DNA from: Candidatus Melainabacteria bacterium
GTDB lineage: Bacteria > Cyanobacteriota > Vampirovibrionia > Obscuribacterales > Obscuribacteraceae
DNA: 64,000 nucleotides
Reading direction: 5' to 3'
Assembly: GCA_016716405.1 (NCBI GenBank)
Contig: JADJWK010000001.1
Coordinates: forward strand, 1,054,001-1,118,000
Below the pieces are notes generated by a model that was not told the origin of the DNA, ran no database searches, and worked only from the letters and a program-made list of their open reading frames with translations. Shown here in pieces: positions 45,932 to 55,280 of the stretch (its first letter is position 1; the number at the start of each line of letters is the position of its first letter). A program made the translations under genes and the position numbers.

Positions 45932-46255
45932 CTAGACGTGCTTGTTGATAGCCGTCGTCAGTTTGGATTTCGGAACCGCACCGACGACCTGCTCTACTAC
46001 CTGACCTTGCTTGAAAAGATAAAGGCTAGGTATGCCTCTGATATGGTATGCCTGGGCAGTTTTCGGATTCTCGTCGGTATTGACCTTGACGACTTTGATC
46101 TTGCCCTCGAAATCCTTGGACAGATCCTCGACGATGGGAGCCACCGCTTTGCAAGGACCGCACCAAGGAGCCCAGAAGTCTACCAGTACTGGGACGTCAG
46201 CCTTCAAGACTTCTTGCTCGAAGGTAGCATCGGTTACATTTGCCACAGCCGACAT
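45932..46255 (-). CDS. trxA: Thioredoxin
   Basis: This classic TrxA has 107 residues: VLVDFWAPWCGPCKAVAPIV with C32 and C35, and RGIPSLYLFKQGQVVEQVVG with the cis-proline. It should reduce ribonucleotide reductase, the peroxiredoxin and methionine sulfoxide reductases. GGGGAGG precedes the ATG. It is divergent from the sensor kinase gene. Confidence 0.97.
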   Translation of the reverse strand: MSAVANVTDATFEQEVLKADVPVLVDFWAPWCGPCKAVAPIVEDLSKDFEGKIKVVKVNTDENPKTAQAYHIRGIPSLYLFKQGQVVEQVVGAVPKSKLTTAINKHV

Positions 46256-46312
46256 TATGGAATGGACCTCCCCGTGGGTGTTTGAAACTAGCTCTTTTCC
46301 TTTGTTATGGAA

Positions 46313-46318
46313 ATTATA
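46313..46318 (-). promoter_or_regulatory. Candidate -10 element for trxA
   Basis: The minus strand reads TATAAT 58 bases before the ATG. No good -35 lies at 16-18 bases; a TTGACC is 28 bases upstream of it. The rest of this gap shows nothing definite. Confidence 0.4.
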
Positions 46319-46508
46319 GTCTCACCGGGACAGTTTCCCACACAAAGGTCAATTTGTCTTAATCCGATGATCCATAAGCTTGAAGCGCTCACGATTAGCT
46401 TCAGGCAAAATATAATCAGGGTTTGGAGGGTTTCAAAGATACCCTGTGCCATGGGAAGCTACCGTAAAAATTCGGTGAGAAAATAGGTAGAGACGAGGAA
46501 ACTACCGG

Positions 46509-48002
46509 ATGCGCGCTCTCGAGAGACTATATAGATGGCTATTCAGCTCGCTTGCCAACCAGCTGCTGATTACCTATCTCCTGATCATCACCATCGCTCT
46601 GGTGGTGGTGAGCTTCTGGGCCTATGTCACAATCAAGCGGGAGTCTATCACCGATCTCAGAAACTCTCTGGAGGTGGAGGCTGTCAACCTCGCCCTCGAG
46701 ATCGACAACGACCTGCAGCTAGACTCTCCTGCCAGCCGCGAGCGGATCCAGAGAGCCGTCGATCGTCGCGCAACCAGACTCGGTGTCTCGATCACCGCCG
46801 TGGATCGAAACGGTCATGTCCTTGCCGATTCCGGACCGGTGGGCGAGTTCGCTCCCAGGCCCAGGGACGAGACTGAGAAGACTGAGAATCTCCTCAACGA
46901 GTCCGAGATCGCCGACGCTCTCGCCGGGGTGATGGCGACTTCCAAGCGCAGCTCACCCACCACCAATACCAACTGGCTCTATGTAGCCAATCCGATTCGA
47001 TCCGCCGGTGTCACATCCGGTGTTATCCGGGTGGGAGTGCCGCTGACCGAAGTCGAGCAGCGCCTGGCGAAGGACCTGATCGTCTTTCTCGAGATCATTC
47101 TGGGCACCGGCGTGGTCACGGTCATGATCAGTCTCTGGCTTGCCGAGCGGGTCAACCGCCCGGTCAAGGAGATGAGCAAGATGGCCAAAGACATCGCCAT
47201 ATCCGGAGACATCACCAGTTATCTGCCTGTCCGGCGCACCGACGAGATCGGCGAGTTGAGCCTGGCTTTCAACCAGATGATCGGTCGTCTGCAAGAGCAG
47301 GAGCGCATGCGTCAGGAGTTCATCTCCAACGCCAGCCATGAGCTCAAGACCCCGGTCATGGCTATCGGTTCGGTGGTCGAGGCTCTGCTTGCCGGAGCCG
47401 CCGACGACCCCGCCCTGCTCAAGCAGTTTCTCGCTTCTCTGGAGAAGCTGGTGGATCGTCAGGATCGACTCATCCGCGATTTGCTTGATATCTCCAAGCT
47501 GGACAGCGCCGATCCCACCGACTGGAGCGACAACGTCAATATCAAGCAAGTCCTGGCCGAAGCCGTAGAGCAGGTCCGTCCCCAGGCCGAGAAGAAATCG
47601 CAGACTTTCAAGGTCCCCGCCGATCTCGAGACCGGCGAGCGGAGCGGGGCGAGGGTAAGAGGCAGTGGTATCCAGTTGCAGCGCGCTCTGATCAATCTGC
47701 TCACCAATGCGGTCAACTATACGCCGGAAGGCGGCACTGTCTCCGTTTCCCTGAAAGAGACCGACAACGGCCGGGTTCAGATTGCCGTGAAAGACACCGG
47801 AGCGGGCATCTCGCCTGATGATATACCGCATATCTTCGAGCGATTCTACCGGGGAGACAAGTCCCGGGCCCGGGAAGCCGGGGGATCGGGGCTCGGTCTT
47901 GCCATCACCAGAGAGATTGTCGCTCGTCATCATGGTACGGTAGAGGTCGATTCGGTTCTCGGTCAGGGCTCGACTTTCACCATGGTCCTGCCTCTGGGGT
48001 GA
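46509..48002 (+). CDS. Two-component sensor histidine kinase
   Basis: The first helix (LLITYLLIITIALVVVSFWA) and a second one (VFLEIILGTGVVTVMISLWL) bracket a periplasmic sensor of about 155 residues. A HAMP linker (LAERVNRPVKEMSKMAKDIA) leads to HisKA with the phosphoaccepting H277 in NASHELKTPV. The ATPase domain has LLTNAVNYTPEGG (N box), VKDTGAGISPDDIPHIFERF (G1/F) and GGSGLGLAITREI (G2). It is a PhoR/WalK-like orthodox kinase. No response regulator gene is adjacent. The kinase is followed directly by a small gene. Confidence 0.96.
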   Translation: MRALERLYRWLFSSLANQLLITYLLIITIALVVVSFWAYVTIKRESITDLRNSLEVEAVNLALEIDNDLQLDSPASRERIQRAVDRRATRLGVSITAVDRNGHVLADSGPVGEFAPRPRDETEKTENLLNESEIADALAGVMATSKRSSPTTNTNWLYVANPIRSAGVTSGVIRVGVPLTEVEQRLAKDLIVFLEIILGTGVVTVMISLWLAERVNRPVKEMSKMAKDIAISGDITSYLPVRRTDEIGELSLAFNQMIGRLQEQERMRQEFISNASHELKTPVMAIGSVVEALLAGAADDPALLKQFLASLEKLVDRQDRLIRDLLDISKLDSADPTDWSDNVNIKQVLAEAVEQVRPQAEKKSQTFKVPADLETGERSGARVRGSGIQLQRALINLLTNAVNYTPEGGTVSVSLKETDNGRVQIAVKDTGAGISPDDIPHIFERFYRGDKSRAREAGGSGLGLAITREIVARHHGTVEVDSVLGQGSTFTMVLPLG

Positions 48003-48006
48003 TAGA

Positions 48007-48252
48007 TTGATTTCGTTTATTCGCGATTTTTTCCTCGGCATTCTCGGACGCAAGCCCGACTCGACAGACGCCGACGAGCAGGCTGAGCTCTGCTGCCAGG
48101 GTCGTGTCCATATCGCCTATCGCGGTCTCGCCGATGACAGGCTCTATATGGCTTATGACAGGACCTGGCAGGAAGTGCGATTCTTCAAGCCCAATGGCTT
48201 GCGGGTCTTCTGCGCCGATTGCCGGCGACATCTGTTTGGATCCGGTCAATGA
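48007..48252 (+). CDS. Small hypothetical protein
   Basis: A TTG start 4 bases after the histidine-kinase stop, with a GGGGTGA upstream, gives 81 residues: an N-terminal amphipathic part (FIRDFFLGILGRKP) and a C-terminal part with LCCQGRVHIAYRGL and LRVFCADCRRHLF. The cysteines may bind metal. It is unlike any family I know. Coding potential is moderate, helped by translational coupling. Confidence 0.5.
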   Translation: MISFIRDFFLGILGRKPDSTDADEQAELCCQGRVHIAYRGLADDRLYMAYDRTWQEVRFFKPNGLRVFCADCRRHLFGSGQ

Positions 48253-48590
48253 ATCGTCGTGGCGGTCTTCTTATTTGTGTAGTACTGGGTGCCGAGCAGA
48301 TCGGCTTTGATCAACTCCATATCGACCTGGTGGGCAATCATGGTTCCCTGGGCGAAGCCTGCCGCCACCGACAGAATGGTGGTGATGAGCGCTACTTGAG
48401 AGAGGGAAGCGGAGAGTTTTTCTCCGATGACTGAGAGCATCGCCTCGAAGCTGAATCCGCGTATGGCTGCCTTGATGCTGCTTCCGAATAGAGATAGAGA
48501 AGCGCTCTTGTGATCGTTGACAAGCCGATCCATTCGATGGCTCCGGTTATGGCTTCGACTGTGCAGGGATTGTAGATTCTGAGCGTCCAT
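48246..48590 (-). CDS. Small hypothetical membrane protein
   Basis: Using ATG 48590, the protein has 114 residues: a His/Arg/Asn-rich N-terminus (SLHSRSHNRSHRMDRLVNDH) and two hydrophobic segments (ALITTILSVAAGFAQGTMIA). The last bases overlap the gene at 48007. A longer frame reaches 48695. No ribosome-binding site is evident, so the call is weak. Confidence 0.4.
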   Translation of the reverse strand: MDAQNLQSLHSRSHNRSHRMDRLVNDHKSASLSLFGSSIKAAIRGFSFEAMLSVIGEKLSASLSQVALITTILSVAAGFAQGTMIAHQVDMELIKADLLGTQYYTNKKTATTIH

Positions 48591-48628
48591 AAGGACGTTA
48601 TACCCGCATGGGTGATATCGAAGCTGTT

Positions 48629-49174
48629 TCAGTCGGTCATTATGTCGGCCAGACCGGGTTTGCCCTCGGTCTTCACTTTGCATGCGGGTCGCCATGATCG
48701 GAAACGGTCCAGGTCCTGCCTGCCTATATTGGGGCAGTGGCTCAGGGTGAGGACTCTCAAGCGTCGCAATTTTCGCAGCTTCCAGAGACCGGCTCCGGAT
48801 AGCGGATTGTTGTCCACGGCAAGCCTGCGGAGATTGATAAGGTGAAGGATGAACGGCACGTCACTGTCCTCGAGCCCGGTGTTCCCCAGGTAGAGGGCGC
48901 GCACCGCGGGGTTGTCCAGATCGGCCATATACCGGTAGTCGACCCTGGTATTGCTCAGGGAGAGATTGCGCAGGTTCGGAAGCTCATTGAGAGCGGCGAT
49001 TCCCTTTCCGGCGACGCCATTGCAGGCGTTCAGCCTGATCACCTCCAGGGACTGGATCTTCGAAAGCGCGTCGAATATCTCGTCGCCCACCGGGCCTCTT
49101 CCCAGGCTTATGATATAGAGCTCCGGCAGCTTCGAGAGTTTTCTTATGCTGTCCGGCTTCAGGGCCAGTCCTGC
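48629..49174 (-). pseudogene. Kinase-LRR gene, third piece: leucine-rich repeats
   Basis: From about 49174 the frame reads GLALKPDSIRKLSKLPELYI, then IQSLEVIRLNACNGVAGKGI, LPNLRNLSLSNTRVDYRYM, NPAVRALYLGNTGLEDSDV, LINLRRLAVDNNPLSGAGL and LRRLRVLTLSHCPNIGRQDL. These are about six LRRs of 23-24 residues. The frame joins piece 2 after a +1 shift near the TTT at 49175-49178. In the intact gene this would be the extracytoplasmic sensor after the membrane helix in piece 2. Confidence 0.8.
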
Positions 49175-49980
49175 AAATGGTATCGATACCCCGGTCGGTG
49201 ACCCGGGTGAAGGACAGATTGAGATTTTCCAGGGGAAGATCGGCTATGCCTTTTAGGCTGTCGTCGTTGTAAGGCTGGGCCTCCCAGTTGATGGCGCGAA
49301 CCGAGCCGTCCTTGCGGAAGCTCTCCCGCACCCTGGCAGCGCTCAGTCTGGATCTCATCTTCTTTTCCAGATCGTCAACGGATTGTGGAAAGGAGACCTC
49401 TGACAGATTCTGTCCGGACCTGGCATGTTTCTGGTTTCTTGTAGTGATCGGCTGGAGCATGAGATAGAGTCCCAGGCATATCGGGACAAGCAGCAAGGTC
49501 ATGGCGATCCCTGCCTGTCGCGGACCGAGAGGATAACTCGTGCCTGATTTCGACTCTTGCGCCGATTTCGTTTGTGGATCCGAATCTGATTCCGAAACGA
49601 GATCGATCCGATCGAGAGCGGCGATAAGCTCGGTCACGCTTTGAAAGCGTTTTTCCGGCTCTTTCTCCAGGCAGCGTCTCAGGACCTCCTGCAGCCCGTC
49701 GGGGAGCGATTCCGGAATGATCGCTTGTTCCCGGGCGTGTCTGTATATGGTATCGAGAGTGGTATTGCCTGGGAAGGGCACCGAGCCGGTCAGTAGCTCG
49801 AAAAGGATGCAGCCCAGTGAATAGATCTCGGAGCGGGCGTCATATTGCCCCTCGGTCACCTGCTCCGGTGCCATATAAGCCGGTGTGCCCACCACCCTCT
49901 TGCCTGAATAAGCCGCGCCTGGCCCGGCCTCGCCGCTCACCAGGGCGAGCCCGAAATCGATCAGCCGGGCTCCGGGAATG
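49175..49980 (-). pseudogene. Kinase-LRR gene, second piece: kinase C-lobe, membrane helix, first LRR
   Basis: In the frame open from 49940 (extended back to the G9 tract) the DFG motif lies in GARLIDFGLALVSGEAGPG. Then come the activation segment VVGTPAYMAPEQVTEGQYDA, RSEIYSLGCILFELLTGSVP and a C-lobe end KRFQSVTELIAALDRI. One membrane helix (IAMTLLLVPICLGLYLML) and the first LRR (ENLNLSFTRVTDRGI) follow. The catalytic loop is in piece 1, so neither piece alone is a kinase. Confidence 0.82.
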
Positions 49981-50752
49981 CCCCCCCCCGGTCGAAGACG
50001 ATGATATTGCCTGGTTTTAGATCGCGATGGTAGATCCCGGCGCTATGAGCGAATTCCAGAGCTCTGCTTGTATCGGACAGGATCTTGAGAGCGTGCTCCG
50101 GGCTCAGCAAGGGTCGCGGCTCTTGCTCCAGGAGCCGATCCAGGGAGACTCCCGAGACATGCTCCATGACCATATAGGGCGCACCGTTAATGGTGGCACC
50201 GAAGTCGAGCACCGAGGCGACATTGGGATGGTTGATCTTGCTGGTCGCCCGGGCTTCCTGCTGGAAGATTCGGATCTGCTCCGGGTCGCTGAGATGCTGG
50301 ATCTTGACCACGACTCTCTTGTTGAGAAGAAGATCCCGGCAGAGGTAGACACCGGCACCTACCCTGGAGCGGAGCTCGGCTATCGGCTTGTAGCGCTCTT
50401 CCGGAAACTGTCCCGGGGGAAGTTCTACCGAGGGCTCTTCGATTTCCGGCTCGATCGATTCGGCCATCGAGTCGATGGTCTGGGTGCGGACCTCGCCCCG
50501 GGCAGAGACAGTGGCCGAATACGGACGGTCGCAATCGCAGGTGTCGGCGCGAAATATCCACTGGGTGAAGGAGCCGGCTCGGCCCTGATTGGTTCGTTTG
50601 CCGCAACGCAGGCAGATATCGATCCCGGTTTCGGCTGGACTATCGAGGGTTTTCTCCCGCAGGGCGTTGCACTGGCAGACCGAAATCCACTGCGTCAGGC
50701 TGCCGGATGACTCGGTGGTTCGCGGCTGCTGGCAGATTGGGCAGATTGACAG
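49981..50752 (-). pseudogene. Kinase-LRR gene, first piece: zinc ribbons and kinase N-lobe
   Basis: The kinase N-lobe reads YKPIAELRSRVGAGVYLCRD, VVVKIQHLSDPEQIRIF and GIYHRDLKPGNIIVFDRGG, ending when a G9 tract (49981-49989) shifts the frame at the DFG region. The first ATG in frame is 50467, but the frame stays open upstream and encodes two similar zinc ribbons: ICPIC...GSLTQWISVCQC and ICLRCGKR...GSFTQWIFRADTCDC. No ATG, GTG or TTG precedes them after the murQ stop. Possible starts are CTG 50752 or ATA 50761. It is a Hanks-type Ser/Thr kinase, with the zinc ribbons typical of this lineage. Confidence 0.8.
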
Positions 50753-50802
50753 TGGGTCTATTTCTTCGCTCTCGTCCTGGAGATAGTGGCTGTGTCGAGA
50801 TA

Positions 50803-51729
50803 CTAGTTCAGGTTTGACAGCTCGGCGACCAGGGCTTTGCGCAGGGAGCCGCCACAGCTTTCGAGGAGGCTCTCGGCCTGGACCCGACCGATCTTGCGCT
50901 TGACCATTAGAATAGCTGTCTTGGCGCGATCGTGGGAGGAGACCAGGGCGCCTTCGGCAAGATGCCTGGGCACACCGCCCAAAAGCGAGATGATCGATAC
51001 CGCTCGCTCTCTGAGTTTTTCGTTGGTGGGCCGGAGGTCGACCATGAGGTTCTCGTAGACCTTGCCCATTCTCACCATGGAGCAGGTGGAAAGCAGATTG
51101 AGGATCATCTTCTGAGCGGTGCCGGACTTCATGCGGGTGGAGCCCGAGATGGCTTCGGGTCCGACCAGAACGGTGATGGTCACGTCGCAGAGTTTCTCGA
51201 GGTGCTCGCTTTGTGTATTGACCACAGCTATGGTCGCGGCTCCCAGCTCTTTCGCTTTCTCCAGCGCGCCGGTCACATAGGCGGTGCGGCCGCTGGCTGT
51301 GATACCGATTATGGCATCATTGGGGCCGACACCGGCGGCGATCACGTCTTTGACTCCGAGCTCCTTGAGGTCTTCGGCGCTCTCGAATGCCTGGAACATG
51401 GCCTCTTTGCCGCCGGCGATGAAGGAGAGGACCTGGTCGGGCGAGACGCCGAAAGTAGGCGGGCATTCCGCCGCATCGAGGACGCCCAGGCGGCCGCTGG
51501 TGCCTGCCCCGAAGTAGATGAGGCGACCGCCTTTGATCAGCTTCTCGGTGATGATGTCCACGGCCCGGGCAATGTCCGGAATCACCTCCTGGACTTTCTG
51601 AGCGACGATCATGTCTTCGGCCTGGACGCGCTTGACTAGTTCCAGGGTGTCGAGCAGATCGAGGTCCATCGTATTCTCGTTGCGCTCTTCGGTCACTTGC
51701 TTGGTGAATTCGGTTGTGTAGCCCATCAT
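50803..51729 (-). CDS. murQ: N-acetylmuramic acid 6-phosphate etherase
   Basis: The 308-residue SIS-domain protein contains GGRLIYFGAGTSGRLGVLDA, PPTFGVSPDQVLSFIAGG, GPNDAIIGITASGRTAYV and GSTRMKSGTAQKMILNLLST, all MurQ signatures. It splits the D-lactyl ether of MurNAc-6-phosphate to GlcNAc-6-phosphate during peptidoglycan recycling. The last residues overlap the region where the kinase gene may start, so the two could be co-transcribed. Confidence 0.96.
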   Translation of the reverse strand: MMGYTTEFTKQVTEERNENTMDLDLLDTLELVKRVQAEDMIVAQKVQEVIPDIARAVDIITEKLIKGGRLIYFGAGTSGRLGVLDAAECPPTFGVSPDQVLSFIAGGKEAMFQAFESAEDLKELGVKDVIAAGVGPNDAIIGITASGRTAYVTGALEKAKELGAATIAVVNTQSEHLEKLCDVTITVLVGPEAISGSTRMKSGTAQKMILNLLSTCSMVRMGKVYENLMVDLRPTNEKLRERAVSIISLLGGVPRHLAEGALVSSHDRAKTAILMVKRKIGRVQAESLLESCGGSLRKALVAELSNLN

Positions 51730-51784
51730 AATTTATCTCCGGAGATTCCTAGGTTCTGATCACGATTATAGAGAAGCTTAGCCC

Positions 51785-53218
51785 TTAATTTCTAGCGAGA
51801 GCCTCTTGCTTTTGTAACGATACCGGCGAGCCTGTGGACAGGTCCACCTTTGAGCGGCGAAGGAAGGAGCCGTCGCCTTCTTTGCCTACATATTTGCCTT
51901 TGTCGATAATCACCTTGCCGCGGCTCAAGACCGTATCGGTGACGCCGGTCACCTCGAAGCCCTCGTAGCAGCTGTAGTCCACCCTCATATGGTGGGTCTT
52001 GGCGCTGATGGTCATTTTCTTGTCGGGATCGAAGATCACGATGTCGGCATCGGACCCGACGGCGATGGTCCCCTTGCGCGGGAACAACCCGAAGATCTTG
52101 GCGGCATTGGTGGAGGTGAGCTCCACGAAACGATTGAGAGAAATCCTGCCTTCCTTGACTCCGCCGTTGAAGACCAGGCTCATGCGGTTCTCGACACCGG
52201 GACCGCCGTTGGGGATCTTGGTGAAATCGTCCCGGCCCAGCTCTTTCTGTTCTTTGAAGCAGAAGGGGCAGTGGTCGGTGGAGATGACCTGGAGGTCGTT
52301 CATGCGCAGACCGTTCCAGAGCTCTTTCTGGTTGCACTTGTCGCGCAGGGGCGGCGTCATGACATATTTCGAGCCCTCGAAATTCTCTTTCTCGTAATAA
52401 GAATAATCGAGGAAGAGATACTGCGGGCAGGTCTCGGCGAATGCCGGGATGCCGTAATCCCTGGCCTCCTGGACTTTCTTGAGAGCGTCGTGGGAGCTCA
52501 GGTGGACGATATAGACCGGCGACTCGGCCATCTCGGCCAGGGCGATGGCCCTGTTGACGCCTTCGGCTTCCGCCTTGGTGGGTCTGGTGAGGGCGTGGAA
52601 CTTGGGAGCGGTATGGCCTTTCTCCAGGGCGCGCTCGATGATCTCGTTGATGACCACGCCGTTTTCGGCGTGCATGCAGACCAGGGCGCCTTCCTCTCCG
52701 GCCAGGGACATGGCCCGGTAGATGGTGGCGTCGTCTACAAGGAGCACGCCGGGATAAGCCATGAAAAGTTTGAAGCTGGTGACGCCCTCATCGTTGATCA
52801 GCCTGCGCAACTCGGGGATGCGGGTCCTGGGCAGGTCGGTGACGATCATGTGGAAGGAGTAGTCGATGGCTGTCTTGCCGTCGGCTTTCTTGTGCCAGAT
52901 GTCCAGAGCTTCCATGATGGACTGACCCTTGGTCTGGATCGCGAAATCGATAATCGTCGTCGTTCCGCCGTGGGCCGCGGCCAGGGTGCCGGTCTTGAAG
53001 TCATCGGCCGATGTGGTGCCGCCGAAAGGCATGTCCATGTGGGTGTGCGCGTCGATGCCCCCGGGAATGACGAGCTTGCCCCTGGCGTCGATGACCTTGT
53101 CGGCTTCCATGGTGAGGTTCTTGCCGATGGTCTCGATGGTCTCCCCGTCGATGAAAATATCGGCGTGGTAGTCATCGACAGCGGTAATGATGCGTCCGTT
53201 CTTGATTAGAGTCTTCAT
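51785..53218 (-). CDS. hydA: Dihydropyrimidinase/D-hydantoinase
   Basis: The 477-residue amidohydrolase shows the metal HxH in IPGGIDAHTHMDMPFGG, the carboxylated lysine in VTSFKLFMAYPGVLLV, MHAENGVVINEIIE, SSHDALKKVQEARDYGIPAF, and the final Asp in QVISTDHCPFCF. It opens dihydropyrimidines or hydantoins to N-carbamoyl amino acids. No beta-ureidopropionase or dihydropyrimidine dehydrogenase gene is adjacent. GAGGCACGAC precedes the ATG. The gap to dnaG (244 bases) shows no clear element. Confidence 0.96.
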   Translation of the reverse strand: MKTLIKNGRIITAVDDYHADIFIDGETIETIGKNLTMEADKVIDARGKLVIPGGIDAHTHMDMPFGGTTSADDFKTGTLAAAHGGTTTIIDFAIQTKGQSIMEALDIWHKKADGKTAIDYSFHMIVTDLPRTRIPELRRLINDEGVTSFKLFMAYPGVLLVDDATIYRAMSLAGEEGALVCMHAENGVVINEIIERALEKGHTAPKFHALTRPTKAEAEGVNRAIALAEMAESPVYIVHLSSHDALKKVQEARDYGIPAFAETCPQYLFLDYSYYEKENFEGSKYVMTPPLRDKCNQKELWNGLRMNDLQVISTDHCPFCFKEQKELGRDDFTKIPNGGPGVENRMSLVFNGGVKEGRISLNRFVELTSTNAAKIFGLFPRKGTIAVGSDADIVIFDPDKKMTISAKTHHMRVDYSCYEGFEVTGVTDTVLSRGKVIIDKGKYVGKEGDGSFLRRSKVDLSTGSPVSLQKQEALARN

Positions 53219-53462
53219 GTCGTGCCTCGCGCTCAGTCCTAAAGTATGTCAGAACATATATTCAATTTGTATATGCGCCTGTCTGGCTAAAAATTAATTA
53301 GCCGGGTTGCAAAGCTGTCGTCCCCGGTCTTTTTATCCGCGCAAGGCGCACAAACCGGCAAGGCTTCAATTGCTCTCAACCGATGAAAGCAGCCTGCCAT
53401 GCTATGCTTCCGTGATATAAAGGCTCTTTCCAGAAGCCGGCCGAGAGTCGGGGAGACCACGC

Positions 53463-55280
53463 GTGAAAGGTGTGACCAATGACGTCATTTCGGAGGTGCG
53501 CTCCCGGGCGAGCCTCGTGGACGTCATCTCGGAGTCGGTGGTCCTCAAGCGCGCCGGCAAGGAGTACAGAGGTCTCTGCCCGTTTCACAAAGAGAAGTCT
53601 CCTTCTTTTCACGTCAATCCGGACAAAGGGATCTTCAAATGTTTCGGTTGCAATGAAGGCGGTGATGTCTTCGCTTTCGTCCAGAAGGCGAAGGGTGTGG
53701 GTTTCATCGACGCGGTCAGGGATCTGGCCCACAGGTACGGGGTTACCCTTGTCGAATCCGAATCCGAGCGCCAGGAATATGACAAGAAAAGCGCCATGCG
53801 CCTGCTTTACGAGCAGGCTGCCGAGTATTACCGGCGCATGCTCAAAGACCCTCACGAAGGCGCTGCTGCGCGAAAATATCTGAGCGACCGTGATATCACC
53901 GAAGAGACCATCGAGCGTTTCGGTCTGGGTTTCGCCCCCAATAGCTGGGACGGGCTCCTGGAGTATCTCAAGCAGTCGGCGCGGCTTTCGGGCCGGGCGC
54001 TGGCCGAGGCCGGGCTGGTGAAAGAGCGCCAGGGGGGCAGCGGATTTTACGATCTGTTTAGAAACCGGCTGATGATCCCGATTTGCGACGATCAGGGAAG
54101 GGTCATCGCATTTGGTGGCAGAACCATGGGCGACGATCAGGTGAAGTATCTCAATTCGCCCGAGACTCCCATATATCAGAAAGGTCAGCACCTCTTCGGT
54201 TTTCATCTCGCCAGGGAAAGCATCAAAGAGAAGGACGCGGTGATTGTCGCCGAGGGCTATTTCGACGCCATCACTCCTCATCAATTCGGTTTCACCAACA
54301 CCGTCGCCACGCTGGGCACGGCGCTTACCGAAGCCCAGGCCAGGCTGCTCATTCGCTATACCGAATCACGCCGGGTCTACATCGCTTTCGACGCCGATAG
54401 CGCCGGGGCCAGAGCCGTAGAGCGAGGGGTCGAGACTCTGGCCGGGGTCGCCCAGGGTGTCGGAATCAAGCTCCGGGTCCTGAGAGTGCCCGGCGGCAAG
54501 GACCCTGACGAGTGTCTAAGGCAGGAGAACGGTCCGGCGCTTTTCGAGAAAGCTATCGAAGAAGCTCCCACCCTGATGGATTATGCCATCGAGAAAGCTA
54601 TCGGTGGTGTCGGTCTCGAAACGCACACCGGCAGAATCGAAGCATCTCGCAGGGTGGTGCCGATTCTGGGAGCGATCAAGAATTCGGTGGAGCGGGGCGA
54701 GTTCGTGAGAGTGTTATCTGATCGCTTGCAACTTAGTGAGGAAGAGCTCTATTCGGAGGTCAGGCGCTACCGCCGCGATAACAAGCTCGATCTCGACGAG
54801 CGCATGGCCCAGCGCCGCTACGAGAATGACTATGGCAACTCCGGGCACCGGGGAGGCGGGGACTTCAACAACAAGGGCTATTATCGCAAAGGCAATTTCC
54901 GCAATCAGCAAGACTGGAAGCGGGGAGCCCCGCACCGGCAAGCCCCGGAAGCCGATTTCGTCAGGACGCCTCCGGCAGGTCGCGGGACCGTTCCATCCGG
55001 TCTTATGGAAGCGGAAAGGCAGCTCCTGGCTCTCTATCTCACATCCAGGGACGACTATGATCGGGTTCTCCCGATTTTTCAGGATGAGCGCCTGGTCACC
55101 CCGGAGCATCAGAAGATAAAAGAAGCCATCGAAGGGATAGGCAGCCAGTTCAATACCATGAAAGATCTAGAAGAGAGTCTCATGTTTAGATTGGCATCTG
55201 AGCCCGAACTAGCGCACCCTCACAGAGATTCTTTTCAAAGTGGAAGAAGTTCGAAAGCAGATCACTTCCTCTCAATGTAG
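53463..55280 (+). CDS. dnaG: DNA primase
   Basis: GTG start. The CHC2-type zinc finger is YRGLCPFHKEKSPSFHVNPD ... GIFKCFGCNEGGDVFAF. The RNA-polymerase core has MIPICDDQGRVIAFGGRTMG, YLNSPETPIYQKGQHLFG, the Toprim VIVAEGYFDAITPHQFG and VYIAFDADSAGARAVERG, with PGGKDPDECLRQ. It synthesises primers for replication. A basic Asn/Gly/Arg linker (NDYGNSGHRGGGDFNNKGYY) precedes the DnaB-binding domain, which is damaged: the frame stops at 55280 within what should be a longer C-terminus. Confidence 0.95.
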   Translation: MKGVTNDVISEVRSRASLVDVISESVVLKRAGKEYRGLCPFHKEKSPSFHVNPDKGIFKCFGCNEGGDVFAFVQKAKGVGFIDAVRDLAHRYGVTLVESESERQEYDKKSAMRLLYEQAAEYYRRMLKDPHEGAAARKYLSDRDITEETIERFGLGFAPNSWDGLLEYLKQSARLSGRALAEAGLVKERQGGSGFYDLFRNRLMIPICDDQGRVIAFGGRTMGDDQVKYLNSPETPIYQKGQHLFGFHLARESIKEKDAVIVAEGYFDAITPHQFGFTNTVATLGTALTEAQARLLIRYTESRRVYIAFDADSAGARAVERGVETLAGVAQGVGIKLRVLRVPGGKDPDECLRQENGPALFEKAIEEAPTLMDYAIEKAIGGVGLETHTGRIEASRRVVPILGAIKNSVERGEFVRVLSDRLQLSEEELYSEVRRYRRDNKLDLDERMAQRRYENDYGNSGHRGGGDFNNKGYYRKGNFRNQQDWKRGAPHRQAPEADFVRTPPAGRGTVPSGLMEAERQLLALYLTSRDDYDRVLPIFQDERLVTPEHQKIKEAIEGIGSQFNTMKDLEESLMFRLASEPELAHPHRDSFQSGRSSKADHFLSM

